A stretch of 64,000 nucleotides of DNA from Theropithecus gelada (taxonomy: Eukaryota; Chordata; Mammalia; Primates; Cercopithecidae), in contig NC_037670.1 in assembly GCF_003255815.1 (NCBI RefSeq), positions 66,185,064 to 66,249,063 on the forward strand. The letters are read 5' to 3'. Below are positions 23,226 to 35,081 of the stretch, piece after piece (position 1 is the stretch's first letter; every line of letters begins with the position of its first letter). Below the pieces are notes generated by a model, which saw only the letters and a program-made list of their open reading frames with translations, had not been told where the DNA came from and made no database searches. The position numbers and the translations under genes are program-made.

Positions 23226-23685
23226 AAACTTCTGAGACCTGGCAGCTTATTTGTCTTCCCTATAGATTCTGCATGAAAATTAAGTGGCCCCCCCTTTTTT
23301 TTTCAACTCCTCTCTTTATCCTTATTTAATCATACATAGCCAAAATACACCAATTGTCACTTTCGACAAGTCTCCCAGATTTTCCCCAGATTATTTATTA
23401 CATTTACTCTTTTCTGTGTCACTGTGTGGGGCCATATTGCTTGAGTTTCTGCCACTACCTAACAGGGTGCCCGTTCCTTTCCTTCACCTTCCAACATTTC
23501 CCTCACTTTCCTCCCAGCCCTTATCCCCCTGTCACTGTCAGGGTTCTTCCAACCTTGACCTGCCACCTGCTCACAGAGCCACCATCTCACTCACAAGACT
23601 TGGGCCTTGTGAATTAGCACTCCTCTCCCAGGTGTGCAAGTCTGCTCTGGCTGTCTTCAGCTCTGTGACAAGCAACCCATATGCA
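23226..23685. other. Unique pyrimidine-rich sequence
   Basis: Rich in C and T, which opens a 202-codon + strand frame from 23284 to 23892. The frame has no domain, no gene context and extends into an LTR-like repeat, so it is not called. Confidence 0.45.
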
Positions 23686-24060
23686 GGGGCTTCAAACAAT
23701 GATCATTGTGTATCTTGCTTAGAATCTGCAGATCAGTGGGGCTCAGCCAGGTGGTTCTCACTTGGGGTCTCTTGTGCTTTTGTAGTGAGATGGCGGCTAG
23801 GGCTATATCTTTCAGGCTTCTTCACTCCCGTGTCTGGTGTATGGACTGGGGCACATCACGCATCTAGAAGCTGGAATTCTGGGCTTCCTTGAGCTTGAGC
23901 TTTCTCCTGGTCTGTCCCTCTTTCTGTGTCTCCTGCCCTCTCTCCCCAGCTCTATCTTTGTCTCTCTCCATGTGATCTTTACACATCACAGCCTCTGTGT
24001 AGCTGGACTTACATTGTGGCTACAGGCTCCAAGATCATGTCCCAAGAGGAGCTACTCCTT
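23686..24060 (-). repeat. Old LTR-type repeat, antisense
   Basis: GGGGCTTCAAACAATGATCA, then GCTCAGCCAGGTGGTTCTCA, CTTGGGGTCTCTTGTGC and GAGATGGCGGCTAGGGCTAT match the antisense order of the same LTR class as at 21925. Strongly diverged. Confidence 0.45.
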
Positions 24061-24918
24061 ATCTCTTAAAGTTTTTTACATGGTTTTAATCTCTGTCACA
24101 TTCATCACACATGACACTTTATTTAGCTTTATTATTTAATTGCTCGTTTTATTACTCATTTCACATAATTTATATTTCTTAACCAATTTATAAGGAGTTG
24201 ATGTGGCTATTTTTGTCATTTGTTGAAGGTTTTTGCTTGTTTATTTTTGTCCTTTTCAATTTCACTAATTATATTTATATTTATAATTACTGATACTTTT
24301 TATTAAAGATTATAGAATAAATATACCCTCTTGAATCTATCTATTGAAGTATTTTAGGCTTCTATGAATACATTTATTAATCTATTATTTACTTAAATAT
24401 TTCACAAAGTTTTACTGGTTGAGTTGATTTTCTTTATTTAACACTTTTATGTTGATTCTTGATTCTTTTTCTTTTTATTTGGATATAGGAAATTAGTTTG
24501 AGGAGGCCATGTGAGTGAAATTCTACAGCATAAGAGAAATCACTGATCATCTGTGAGTGAGCACACTTTCTGCTGCTTCTGGGATGGAAGGGGAGGGTAT
24601 GATTTTGGGGGTGGTGGGGTGGAGCACAACATCAAGCATTGTTTTCCGATTTCTTGGGTAACATGGCTTCTGGCTGTTAAAAGCTCCAGTTTCCTCTTTT
24701 ATGCTGTATCTGGTATCAAAAATATACTACTTCATACCTACGACTTAACGTTCTCTAAATGTGGTGGGTAGTGTAGTGGGAATGGGGGACAGGACCATCT
24801 CCAAGCAAAACACCTGTTTCTCCATCCCACACTCCATCATATCCTCAACTCCTGTTTCCATGACCTACTAATGGTTAATACACTTACACTGTGTAGCTGA
24901 ATAAGGTTATCTTCTCTA
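24061..24918. other. AT-rich unique sequence
   Basis: Very AT-rich to 24520, then mixed. No repeat is recognised with confidence. Confidence 0.4.
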
Positions 24919-25272
24919 TCAGTTCGTTTTCACACTGCTGATAAAGGCATACCTGAGACTTGTTAACGTATGAAGAAAATAGATTTAATGGACTCACAGT
25001 TCCACGTGGCTGGGCGGCCTCACAATCATGGCAGAAGGTGAAAGGCATGTCTTACATGGCGGCAGGCAGGGGAGAATGAGAGAACCAAGTGAAAGGGGAA
25101 ACCTCTCATAAGATCATCAGATCTTATGAGAGATGAGAACCATGAGAACAGTATGGGGGGAACCACCCCCAGAATTCAATTATCTCCCACTGGGTGCCCC
25201 CCATAACGTGGGAATTATGGGAGCTACAATTCAAGATGAGATTTGGGTGGGGACACAGTCAAACCATATTAT
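24919..25272 (-). repeat. THE1/MST-type LTR, antisense
   Basis: AGTTCGTTTTCACACTGCTG, GACTCACAGTTCCACGTGGC, CACAATCATGGCAGAAGGTG, GTGGGAATTATGGGAGCTAC and GGGGACACAGTCAAACCATAT are in the order of a THE1/MST LTR read backwards. No internal sequence follows, so it is a solo LTR. A perfect hairpin lies at 25103-25132. Confidence 0.9.
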
Positions 25273-26166
25273 CTTCCTTCATTAAGATTACTCCTCCAAA
25301 AACATACATGAGTAATGTGAACATTTGTTTAATATCCTCCACCTTTATGGAATTCATTTAACTGTGGATAGGGATATTTGTTTTTCTTTCCTTTCTGTAT
25401 CCCTGACATCATCCAATGGTGCGCACTCAACAGTCCTACACTGAATAAATGAATGAATGTAAGAGTAAATGGATAATATCTAAAGAAGTTTTTTTTTTTA
25501 ACTTGGTTCACTACAACTTTTAATAAAGATTTATCAAACCCATAAAATGAAATGATAATTACTTGCCTTTTACTAGAGTTTTTCATTTTAATTCACAGAA
25601 AATTACATACATAACATAGCACAGTTTTCCTGTTACATTCTCCTTCCCTTCTCAGCAGAATGTTGGTGAGAAGCCTTAAGTAAGAAGAGGTCTGTGTTCT
25701 AAAGCAGATGGGGTTCTTTTGAGCCTGTGCCTGTTGGGTTCTGACGTGGTCCTGGGTGTCTATGCTTTTTTTAAGCCTGTGTCCTTTTGCAAAGTGTAAA
25801 TTACTCTTTCAGTTTATTGTGAATTATAAATTCAATTTCTAAATACGATTTGTCTCTTATTCTGTATAAGGAAGTTATTTTTTATGTAATACACTGCAAA
25901 ATATCAGTTAGTCCTGAAGATCATTTTCCTATCTGTTCTTGTTTGGTCTGCCAACTCTTATTAAGGGAGAGTAGTATCTTGACGGTGTCCCAAATCAAAT
26001 TTTCCTACATTGAATGGTCAATACCATTTACATTTCCTCTTCCACATCCTGCAAGGCACACCCACTTACATTATCTCAAGAGTATCACTCTTTTGTCATT
26101 TGATCAATTTTATGTGGGCCACACCAGACATGAGTAAGCACTGTTGGAAGATACCAGGAGTGTGAA
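25273..26166. other. Unique sequence, nothing recognised
   Basis: AT-rich; no repeat or gene signal identified. Confidence 0.4.
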
Positions 26167-26521
26167 TACAGTCAGGCATTGCTTGACAATGGGGATACAT
26201 TCTGAGAAATTAAAGTTGCATTATTAGGCAATTTTGTCTTTGTGTGAACATCATAGACTGTACTTACCCAAACCCAGATGGTAGCGCCTACCACACAGCT
26301 AGGCTACACGTATAGCCTGTTTCTCCTAGGCTGCAAACCTGTGCAACACGTCACTGAACTTGATACGGTAGACGAATATACACAACGGTTCCATACTTTT
26401 GTATCTAAAGATATCTAAACATCAAAAAGATAAAGTAAAAATACAGTATAAAATATATTTTAAAAGGGCACATACACAGTCTGTCATTGATGGAAACACC
26501 ATTGTGTGGTGCATGACTGTA
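26167..26521 (+). mobile_element. MER2-type (Tigger) DNA transposon with TA target duplication
   Basis: The element starts CAGTCAGGCATTGCTTGACA at 26169 and ends TGTGGTGCATGACTG at 26519, so both ends share an inverted CAGTCA(T/G)GC. TA dinucleotides flank it at 26167-26168 and 26520-26521, as expected for Tc1/mariner insertion. The internal text (GGGGATACATTCTGAGAAAT, CCTACCACACAGCTAGGCTA) is that of MER2, a short non-autonomous relative of Tigger2. It has no coding capacity. Confidence 0.9.
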
Positions 26522-27084
26522 TGCTTTAGATTTGGCCTTCATGGAATAGACCACTGTAAGGTCAATGCTAGAGAGGGCTCCTTTGCAGGAGAGAGAAATA
26601 TGGTGGCGTAGAGGAACATGGGATTCTGTGGATGACCCGTTTCATCTGGGCTTTGGAAGATGGGAAAAGCTTGGTCATACAAAGATTGGTACTAAACATT
26701 TCATGAGAGGAAGCAGATTATGAAATAATTACACAGAGGTCAGTAGTTCAACCATTCCACCTAGAAACTAAGGTGGAAATTATACAGAAGTTAGTCTTTT
26801 CTATACTGGGCCCAAGAAAGTGAGCAAGGACAATATATTTTTTGTTGTTTTTTCAGCATCTTTATAAGTTTTTTCCATCTGGTTTGTCTCAATTATCTTT
26901 GCAAAATTTCTTGATCTGTAGATATAGTTGTCATAATATTGTCCTTCTATTATTATCTGTAGTTACTTTATTTGATTTATCCCCATTGTATTCCATGCTT
27001 GTTTGGTTCCAATACTCATAATAGCTTAAAACAGAAGCGTCAATTTAATCTTTCAAACATTTAGAGAGTATCCAATACCTAGGA
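26522..27084. other. Unique sequence, nothing recognised
   Basis: No gene or repeat is recognised. Confidence 0.4.
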
Positions 27085-27150
27085 AATTACCCCGTTTTAC
27101 AGATGAATCAATCTAAGCTATACGTATATGATTAAAAATGACTAGCTTGA
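27085..27150 (-). repeat. Possible MIR scrap, antisense
   Basis: CCCCGTTTTACAGATGAATC resembles the CCCATTTTACAGATGAGGAA phrase of antisense MIR. It is very short. Confidence 0.4.
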
Positions 27151-27739
27151 GTTGTCTTTTGCTCTAATTGCTCCTTACTTCACTTGAAGTTCTCATTGCT
27201 CAGCTGCAGAGTATTGTGTAAGCACAGCAGGGAACTTTTATTTTGACTCTTTGTATTAACGTAAAAATTATGCTTAATAATACAAGGAAGAATGATTCCA
27301 GGGTGTTTAGCCATGTGTTGCAATGGTCATTATTTCCTTCCAGTATACTTATCTCTGAACCGATCATTTTATTGGCTCTTTGGGTATAAATGTTTTTAGG
27401 AAGTGCTTTCTGAAACAATACCTCTCCGTCTCATTATCAAAAAATTCCCTGCATTTCATGCCTACATTCAATTTTGGCTGCACATGGAAAAAAATAAATA
27501 AGTAAATAAAAGTAGCTTTTGTTAATAGGCCTACAAACTAAAACCTAAAATTTTGGAATTAAAAATAATAATAATTTGATAACATTTTAAAAGGAATGTT
27601 GGAGAATATATAGTTCCAACTCTCACTTTAGTGGAGTCTGTAAGAAACAAATAATTATGATTTCCAGAAAGAATAACAATGTCTTTTTCTGTATAGCCAA
27701 CAATGTGCTTCAACACTTTTACTTGTGTGTTCATCCTGA
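27151..27739. other. Unique sequence, nothing recognised
   Basis: AT-rich; short minus-strand frames carry no recognisable features. Confidence 0.4.
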
Positions 27740-27890
27740 AGTGGGTGCTCTCGTCCTCATTTTAGAAAGGAGGAAAGGGAGTCTTGGGGAGGGTAGGGGA
27801 CTTGTACCAAGTATTGGAGCAAGGAAAAAACTGAAGTGGCTCAATCACAGTGAGCCGTCTTCACAAATCCAGTGTTGTTCCCACTGCCCA
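27740..27890 (-). repeat. MIR SINE, antisense
   Basis: CCTCATTTTAGAAAGGAGGA, then GGGGACTTGTACCAAGTATT, GTGGCTCAATCACAGTGAGC and CCCACTGCCCATCA parallel the antisense MIR (CATTTTACAGATGAGGAAAC ... GTGACTTGCCCAAGGTCAC). Confidence 0.6.
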
Positions 27891-28079
27891 TCAACTGAGA
27901 AGCTGTTTTTCCACTTAAAAACAAAATAAACATAGAAACAAAGAAAGAAAAATCCTCTCTTCTACTGTGGATTCAGATGACAATCATATTTTGTTTAAGA
28001 ATATTGAGCAATCATAAATGACTTTTCTCCCCTCCACGCTGGAGATAAACCACAACTTATTATAACAAAACTGGTCACT

Positions 28080-28375
28080 GTTCTAGCCAAAGTATTTCAT
28101 CAGCTTCTGGCATGCGTTATATCTTGATACGCTTATCCAGCATGATGGCTGGCGTGGTCCTCTGCCTATTTAGTATGAAGGCTAAATTCAGCAGAGGAGT
28201 TAATGACAGGAGATTTTTCTTCGGCTCCAGGGATCGGCATGCACAGACAGGACCCTGTGTGAATTCCCCAGCATGTAATGAGAAGATACTTCCAGTCTGC
28301 CAGCATCAAGCAACTTCATTAATTAAAAACACATTGTGTGTTATCACAGAAGATTGATTTTTCTAGGAAGAATTA
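28080..28375. promoter_or_regulatory. Candidate conserved non-coding element
   Basis: This unique block has no repeat signature. It retains CpGs in an AT-rich setting (GCATGCGTTATATC, TTGATACGCTTATC, GGCTGGCGTGGTC, CTTCGGCTCC) and carries homeodomain-type cores (CATTAATTAAAAAC at 28317-28330). An 81-codon frame across it has no recognisable domain. This is an inference from composition only. Confidence 0.3.
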
Positions 28376-30139
28376 CCCTTTGGCATTTATGATGAGCATG
28401 AAGAAGAACAGATCATACAATTCCTGACAGGACTTTCCTCATTTTAGGACAGCAAATATTTAAGATTAGGATTAAGATTTCAGGAGAGACAGCCTTTGTG
28501 ATTATTCTGCAAAGGAAATATTTGGAACTGCTGTTTTTGTTTTGTTTAGGCGGACCCTGGGAAGTAAACATTTGCTCAACCATACTGAGTATCTGTGATT
28601 TAATGGGATATGGGCCCTAAACATATTTTAGGACTTCACCCCTTTGTGCTTAAAACAAAACAGTGCAAAATAAACAATAAAGGGACTAATAAAAAGTTTA
28701 TAGAGCTGCCAAGTGCTGAAAAAAGTCTGGTGAAGTCAAGTTATCTGTTTGAAGGAGATTACTGATATTTTCAGCAAGAAGGGCAGTGTTGTGAGTGTCT
28801 GGCCCTCATGGTACCATAGAATGATCATGCAGGAGAATCCGGGTTCCAAAGCCACACAAGGAACCATTTATATTTTTGTCCAGCACGATGTAGATATTCC
28901 CAATATCCTATCAAGTGGTTGCATAGTCCCTGCTTAAATTCCACTGGAGACCTCATTATTTTACAAAATCTGTGTTTAAGCTAGAAGAGCTCAAATTGAT
29001 AGGAAATCCTCCTTGAGTTGAAGTGATACTTTTTTACTTCTTGCTGTGACACATTAAAACTTTTCTAGTTGAAACTTCTACCATGTCGGAGGTAAGTTTC
29101 TCCTTTCTTACAATAAATGTCCCCCATGAAGTCTGCTACTTGCCACGTAAAATACCCAGGATCTCCTGGGTCCTGGACCCCTGCAACATCCAGGATCACC
29201 TCTAAACACATGGCAGTTTGCAGTCACTCAAAGTCAAGCACAGTAATCCAATGACAAGTGCAATGAAACATCGTATCCTTAGGCTTCTACTATTCATTTA
29301 CATTAAAGCTGCCTAAATTGAGTTTAGATGTTTTGGCAGAGCTTTCATGGGTATTCCATTTTTGAGTTGATGATGTAGCTTATGATGGCTTTTAAATAAG
29401 TTCCCTTCTGCTTGGGTCTAGTTGAAGTGAGAGAACCAAAGGTAGATGTTTTTACCCCATGAAACACTGCCTCACTAGTTTCAGCCCTTTCTTTCATCCA
29501 CTTAACATCTCTAAAAATCTGACTTTACAATCCTTTATTGACACGCCCTTGCTCTATGGCCTCTGTTTACCTGTCTTTTATGTCTTATTGAAGATATTAG
29601 TGGGAAAATGTTCCTAGTAGATAGAGCTACCCCTCACTCTATTCTGACTGGCTATACACAGAAATGTAGAAAAGTGCTCATAGAAGGGTCTACTTACAAC
29701 GTTATGACATTGACATAAATCATTTGCATCAGGTTCATCAAACACTGGGATCCTTACATTTTTTCCTCTCCTGTCCCTTTTGATTTAATATAAACATAGG
29801 CTGGATGTGTCACAATATCAAACACTTGTAGGTTACTTAAAGATTGCCCCAAACATGGAAACTCAGGAAAAATGTCAATGCAATTTGAATTGTTCACATC
29901 ATATTTATGTTTTAAAAAGTTTACTTTTCTGAATATTCCTGTATCAAATGACTTGTTTTGGTATCATCTAAAACCAACTAAGGCTCAGGTTGAGGAACAG
30001 GGTGGAATGGTGCTGTTTATGGATGTGTAGGAGGATTTGACATGAAAGTTCATTGGCTGTAGATTTGTGTTGGCTCACTTTTATTTACTTAGTGAAATCT
30101 ACATGCCTCAGATGGCAGGTAAATCACAAGACTGCTCTG
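28376..30139. other. Unique sequence, no gene recognised
   Basis: Mostly unique, AT-rich. One isolated ATG followed by an exact splice-donor consensus lies at 29083-29097, without other exon signals. Confidence 0.4.
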
Positions 30140-30560
30140 ATCTTGGCTCTCATGACATTCCTGTGCAACTCTCATTTTACTTCAGGCTCCACCTCTAAAA
30201 TCCACCGCATGACCTCGCCATCCACGCTTTGCTGATGTTTTCCTATATCTAGAATGCCTTTTCATTTCCGGGGGGGCCTGTGAATACGGTCGCCATTTTT
30301 CAGGGTTCAGTGCAAATACTACATGCTTAGATTTTTCCTTCACTGCTTTCTTAATCAGCCACGGGTAGATTTTTGCTTATGCTTCCACAGAGGGTGAATC
30401 TTAAATCGTTGTGTCACTACTAGTGGTATACATTTCCATCAGCCTCATTTTTAAGTGGGTTCTTAAAGGTTAGAGTCTGTGCCTGATTTCTTCATGTCTC
30501 TCTCTCTCTTCCTTGTGTGCAGCAGAGCATCTGGATTAGTGCTGGATGGAGTTGACTCCA
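30140..30560 (+). repeat. L2-type LINE fragment
   Basis: TTCCTATATCTAGAATGCCTT, CAGGGTTCAGTGCAAATACT, CCTTCACTGCTTTCTTAATC and GGTTAGAGTCTGTGCCTGAT follow the order of the L2 3' region (CTGGAATGCCCTT ... CAAGACTCAGCTCAAATGC ... CCTTCCCTGA ... GAGGGCAGGGACC). Confidence 0.55.
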
Positions 30561-31099
30561 CTGAGGTCTCTGGGATTGACTCAGCCCTGGACTCTACTGG
30601 CCCTTGTTTGTCTTAATCTGTGCTTTCATTGAAAAAATAATACTCTCTCTTCAAAACTTCTAAATCATAGGCTTCTGATGTCCCCAGGAATTCAGATTTA
30701 CATTACTTTCATGGCACAGAGAATACCAATCCTAGAAATTCACATTATGTAGTCACACATGGGTAAGAATGCCCTAGGGTACCTGGCAGAAACAAACTGT
30801 ATTTGGCTCTGACTTTCTGAAGGTTGGCTCCTTCAACCCATGCTTTCCAGGATTCCAGCAAATAAAACCCAGAAAAACATGAAATATAAGCTCACATTTC
30901 CAAATCACCAAGTACATAAAGAAACAAGCCACCACGAGAAAGGCAGCAGAAACCAGGATCTTCAGGTAATAGAATCATAGAGTGCAAAAAAATATTATTT
31001 AGATTTTTCAAATAAATACAAGATGAAAAAGAAAAATATGCTCCAAAATACGCTAGGAAGACTAGAATATAACCAAATGTAACAGCTAAAATAAAAAAA
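30561..31099. other. Unique AT-rich sequence
   Basis: No gene recognised; the last 200 bp may belong to the following old L1-like element. Confidence 0.4.
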
Positions 31100-31830
31100 A
31101 AAAATCATTAAAATTAAATACTTCACCAATGATGTGTTCAATGGCAGGTAAGAGGTACATGAAAAAGAATCAGTAACTAGAAGATAGACCTGAAACATTT
31201 ACCAGGAATCGGACACATGTAGAGAAAAGAGAAAACATGGAAGTATAAAGGAGAAATATAGAAAATAGTAAGGGGGCAAATATTCATCTAACTGGATCTT
31301 TAAACGTAACGAGCATGAAAGGAGGCAATAGTAAAAGTGCTAAATGCTGAGAGTTGTCTAGCATTAATGAAGAACAAAAATTTTCAGATTTAGAGAGTAT
31401 AGTGAATTCCAAGGAGAATGAATAAAAAGAAAAAAAAAAGACAATCACAACTGGACACACAGAATATCACAGGCAAAGATAAGATCTCAAAAACAATGGA
31501 AGATAAAATAAACATTGCTTGTAAAGAAACAAGTATACCAATTGCAAAATTACTAGTAACAGCAAAGTGGATGCATTTTTATAAATTCCAATTTCTAGTA
31601 TACTTTCTACTTTAAATATTTTTAAGAAACTAAGAGATTATAACTGATCATCTGGAACTCTCTTCTTCAGGAGATTAAACTTTTAAAATAATAGTAATAT
31701 TTTAAACACAATAACAATGTTTATCACCAGCAAACCCTCTCTAAATCAACTTCTAAAGGATTACTTTCTAAAGAGGGACATTTTAGGCAGAAGAAAAGAC
31801 TGACATGCAAGAAAGAATGTTATCAGGTAA
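31100..31830 (+). repeat. HAL1/L1M ORF1-region fragment
   Basis: TCACCAGCAAACCCTCTCTA, AACTTCTAAAGGATTACTTTC and TTTTAGGCAGAAGAAAAGAC are the end of an old L1/HAL1 ORF1 domain, preceded by A-rich text with the AATTTTCAGATTTAGA and GGAGAATGAATAAAAAG phrases of the same gene. No frame survives. Confidence 0.6.
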
Positions 31831-31939
31831 TCCGAGATTACAAAATAAAACTGTGAATGCTCCCTTTATGGGTATATGGCATAAAGCACGATCTTGAATA
31901 ATGTTGTTTTGTTATAACATTGGTAAGAAAAAATAAATG

Positions 31940-32065
31940 ATTTCTGGCCAGGACCACTGTCTCTTTGGAGATTGCACATTCTCCTCATGTCTGGATTTTC
32001 TTCGTGTACTCCAGTTCCCTCCCACATCCCAAAAATGTGCACATTAGGTAAATTGGCATTGAGGA
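31940..32065 (+). repeat. Very old dispersed repeat (CTCC...CCTCCCACA type)
   Basis: GGAGATTGCACATTCTCCTC, CGTGTACTCCAGTTCCCTCC and ATGTGCACATTAGGTAAATTGGC resemble an ancient repeat found widely in vertebrates (GTTTGCACGTTCTCCCC ... GGTGCTCCGGTTTCCTCC). I cannot name its family with confidence. Confidence 0.45.
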
Positions 32066-33214
32066 CTTACTCTATCAAAGCAACTCATTAACCAACTTCG
32101 CTGAAAATCAAAACAGACTAATGCAAACCTGCAACTTGAAGCTCAGAAATCTTGAGAAAGACAATCAGTGACAGCTTTTGACTAAATGCAACATGACCAC
32201 TTAGTCTAATTAAAAAGACATCAGGCAGATTTGCTGTTTAACATAAATATAGCAATGCTACTATTGTGACTCCTAGCGTGGTATATTCTGTTAGCAATAC
32301 TCTGAAGACCATGACTGCAAATGATTAGACTTTAAAGAGGGAATAGGAGATTCCTATTAATAGCATAGTCAGCTGTGAACACCACTTATTTGGGATGGTA
32401 AAACTTAAATAATATATTTTTAAAATATTTTTTTGTCATTTCCAAATATCTCACAATTACTTTCTTAATAATTGCAAAAAAAATGAAATAAATTCTTTTT
32501 TACTACAAAGTGGATTTTTTTAAAAGTAAAAATATTTAAATATTCTCACAAAAAAGACAAATCAATAGTTAGGATTCATATTTTAAGGTTATTTGCATTG
32601 TTGATGGGGCAATAATAAATGGCACTTTTTGGACATGGTTCCCTTAGGAATTTGAAATATTATTAAAATAATTAATTTAGGCAATTCATGCTTAGCATAC
32701 TTTAAACACTAGATACTGAGCTAGATCATGACCCTATACAGAAATGCCGGATCCACATGTGGAGGTTCCCAGGGCTCAGAGGAGCAGGCAGAAGTGGGTT
32801 GGAAGCAGCACTTCGTAGGGCAGTGAGTTAGAAGAGGAAACTAGAATCTGTGTTTGGGCCATAATGGGCTGTTACAAGGCTTCCAGGCAGGAAACCTGAG
32901 CTAAGTCTGAATGCTTTATGGATCTCTCTAAGTGGAGAAGGTTGGGAATGAATTCCATGGAGAGGAAATAGCTTTAACAAAGAAATTTAATCCTAGATTA
33001 TTAAAAACCATTCATTTAATCAAATTATATGTATGTCAGTATGCCATGTATAATTTGACAAGAAAATCTATTTTTCTTTTTAAGATTTTCTCAGCATTAT
33101 TTCTAATATATGCAGAATAGTTGTCTATAGGTTAACAACATATTTTATTTGATATGGTTGGCCTTCTTAATGTAGCTTCCATTCCAAAGTTATGGATTTC
33201 TTAGTGGCTGTGCA
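32066..33214. other. Unique AT-rich sequence
   Basis: Poly-A/T runs at 32410-32560. No gene or repeat recognised. Confidence 0.4.
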
Positions 33215-33351
33215 TTAACCCATTTATGCCTAGTGTTCCATTATTGGAACACTAAGCTTGTAGGAGTCATGTATATCCTACTGCTCAAGGTCATCGCCAA
33301 GGTCTGATTTTTCACACAAAAAAATTGCAACCTCCAGTATAAGTGGGTTAA
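33215..33351 (+). mobile_element. piggyBac-type MITE (MER85-like), 129 bp, TTAA flanks
   Basis: TTAA lies at 33215-33218 and 33348-33351. Between them, 129 bp begins CCCATTTATGC and ends GTATAAGTGGG, inverted ends matching at 9 of 11 positions. TTAA target duplication and CCC starts are the hallmarks of piggyBac transposons; non-autonomous primate copies such as MER85 have about this length. A perfect 10-bp inverted repeat (TAGTGTTCCA, 33231-33240; TGGAACACTA, 33245-33254) lies just inside the left end. There is no coding capacity. Confidence 0.85.
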
Positions 33352-33397
33352 CAATAGTCTAGCAGGTTTAAGAACAAGTGGATACATTACTATTGGA

Positions 33398-33600
33398 CAA
33401 GGGTTGGCAAACTTTTTCTGTAGAGGGTCACATGGTACATATTTTAGGTTATGCAAGCCATACAATCATACTGAACTTTGACATTGTAGGACAAAAGTGT
33501 CTATAGACAATCCGTAAACATATGGGCACAGCTGTCCTCCAATAAAAATTATTTACAAAAGCAAATTCAAGTGTCAGGCTGCATTTGGCCTAAGCTTCAT
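33398..33600 (+). mobile_element. hAT-type (MER1-group) transposon remnant, 3' end missing
   Basis: CAAGGGTTGGCAAACTTTTT, GTAGAGGGTCACATGGTACA, ATTTTAGGTTATGCAAGCC, CAATAAAAATTATTTACAAA and GGCTGCATTTGGCC follow a known short hAT-Charlie-group element. The expected matching terminal repeat at the right end is absent, so the copy is truncated. Confidence 0.75.
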
Positions 33601-34397
33601 ATTATAATCAAAGTACTGCTTATGTTAAAATAATTGCATGATAGTCCATCACATCACTGAAGCTCTTAAACATGGTTCAGGTACAAAGAATGACAGACAG
33701 ATCTCTTTCCCAGCTTAACTGGTTCTGCCACATGCCCATGGTGTAAACACAGTTCACAAGTCACTTATGGCCCCCGCCCTGAAAGTATGTGGTTGTTGCT
33801 AAAAGGTATCTTTGGATTTACCTTTTCTTTTCTAATTTTCTTCATGAAGTGAGGCTCAGAAAATATTTTTCACCACATGATTTCAAATCACATAATTTAA
33901 ATGTATGGGATGTGCCTGTGTATATTGAATTGGCTTACTAACTTCTCAATTTTAGATGTATTTGCAATAATAATACTGATCTTTATAGTTCTTTAAAAAT
34001 TAGTTTGAATAACATTTAAATGATTAGCCTGACAATAGTTTGAATCATATCCCATTTTTCTAATATTGTAGAGCATTTGTATTCAATGCTGTTATCAGTC
34101 ATAGTACTTTTCTTCTATGAATACAAAGCACTTTAAGTTTCTATTATACAATTAGAAATGTTACCTAGGCACCTTCCGTTGCACGGTTTCATTTTGTATT
34201 GAGAAAAATGCATAATAATGAAACTAATTAGTAGAATATTGAAAGATAACTAACTCCCTCTGTTTTCAAATATTATTTTTATTTTTCACATTTTATCTTT
34301 TATTCCCCTATGTGTAGAATTATTTTTACATTTTAAATTATAATTTTACATTTATGATAAAACTGAGTATTTTGATTTTTGAGATAAAGATTTAAAA
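33601..34397. other. Unique AT-rich sequence
   Basis: No gene or repeat recognised up to the L1 insertion point. Confidence 0.4.
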
Positions 34398-35081
34398 TAT
34401 GTTTGAACCATGTGTGTGTTTTTATGCCAGTATCATAGCATTTTGATTACTATAGCTTTATAATATATTTTGAAGGAATGTGATGCCTCCAGCTTTCTTC
34501 CTTTTGCTCATGATTGTTTTGGCCATTCAGGGTCTTTTGTGGTTGCATATAAATTTTAGTATTAAAAAAAATTTCTGTGAAAAATTACATTGGAATTTTG
34601 ACAGGAATAGCATTGAATCTTTAGTTTTCCTTTGGGCAGTGTGGACATTTGAACAATATTAATTCTTCCAAGCCATAAACATGGGCTCTGTTTCATTAAT
34701 TTGTTTTCTACAATTTGTAATCAATATTTCATTAGTTTTCAGTACACAGAACTTTAATCTCTGTGGTTAAATTTACACTTATTTACATTATTTAATTTAT
34801 TTATTGCTATTGTAAGTGGTATTGTTATCTTTATTTCCTTTTTAGATAGTACATTATTAGAATATAGAAATACTACTGTTATTTTATGTTGATTTTGTAT
34901 CCTTCAACTTTATTGACTTTATCAGTTCTGACAAGTCTTTGGTGGGGTCTAGGATTTCTTTCGAGGCATCATGTATGTCATCAGCAAACAGAAACAATTA
35001 TACTTCTCTCTTTCGCATTAGGATGTCTTTTATTTCCCTCTCTTGATAATTGCTCTGTGTGACAGTTCTTTTATGATGTCA

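Noticed and set aside
23284..23892. 202-codon + strand frame, the longest outside L1
   Set aside because: Pyrimidine-rich DNA has few stops; there is no domain, no promoter or splice context, and it runs into an old LTR-type repeat.
33231..33254. Steroid-receptor-like palindrome (TGTTCC...GGAACA)
   Set aside because: The half-sites are in the everted order and the palindrome belongs to the MITE end.
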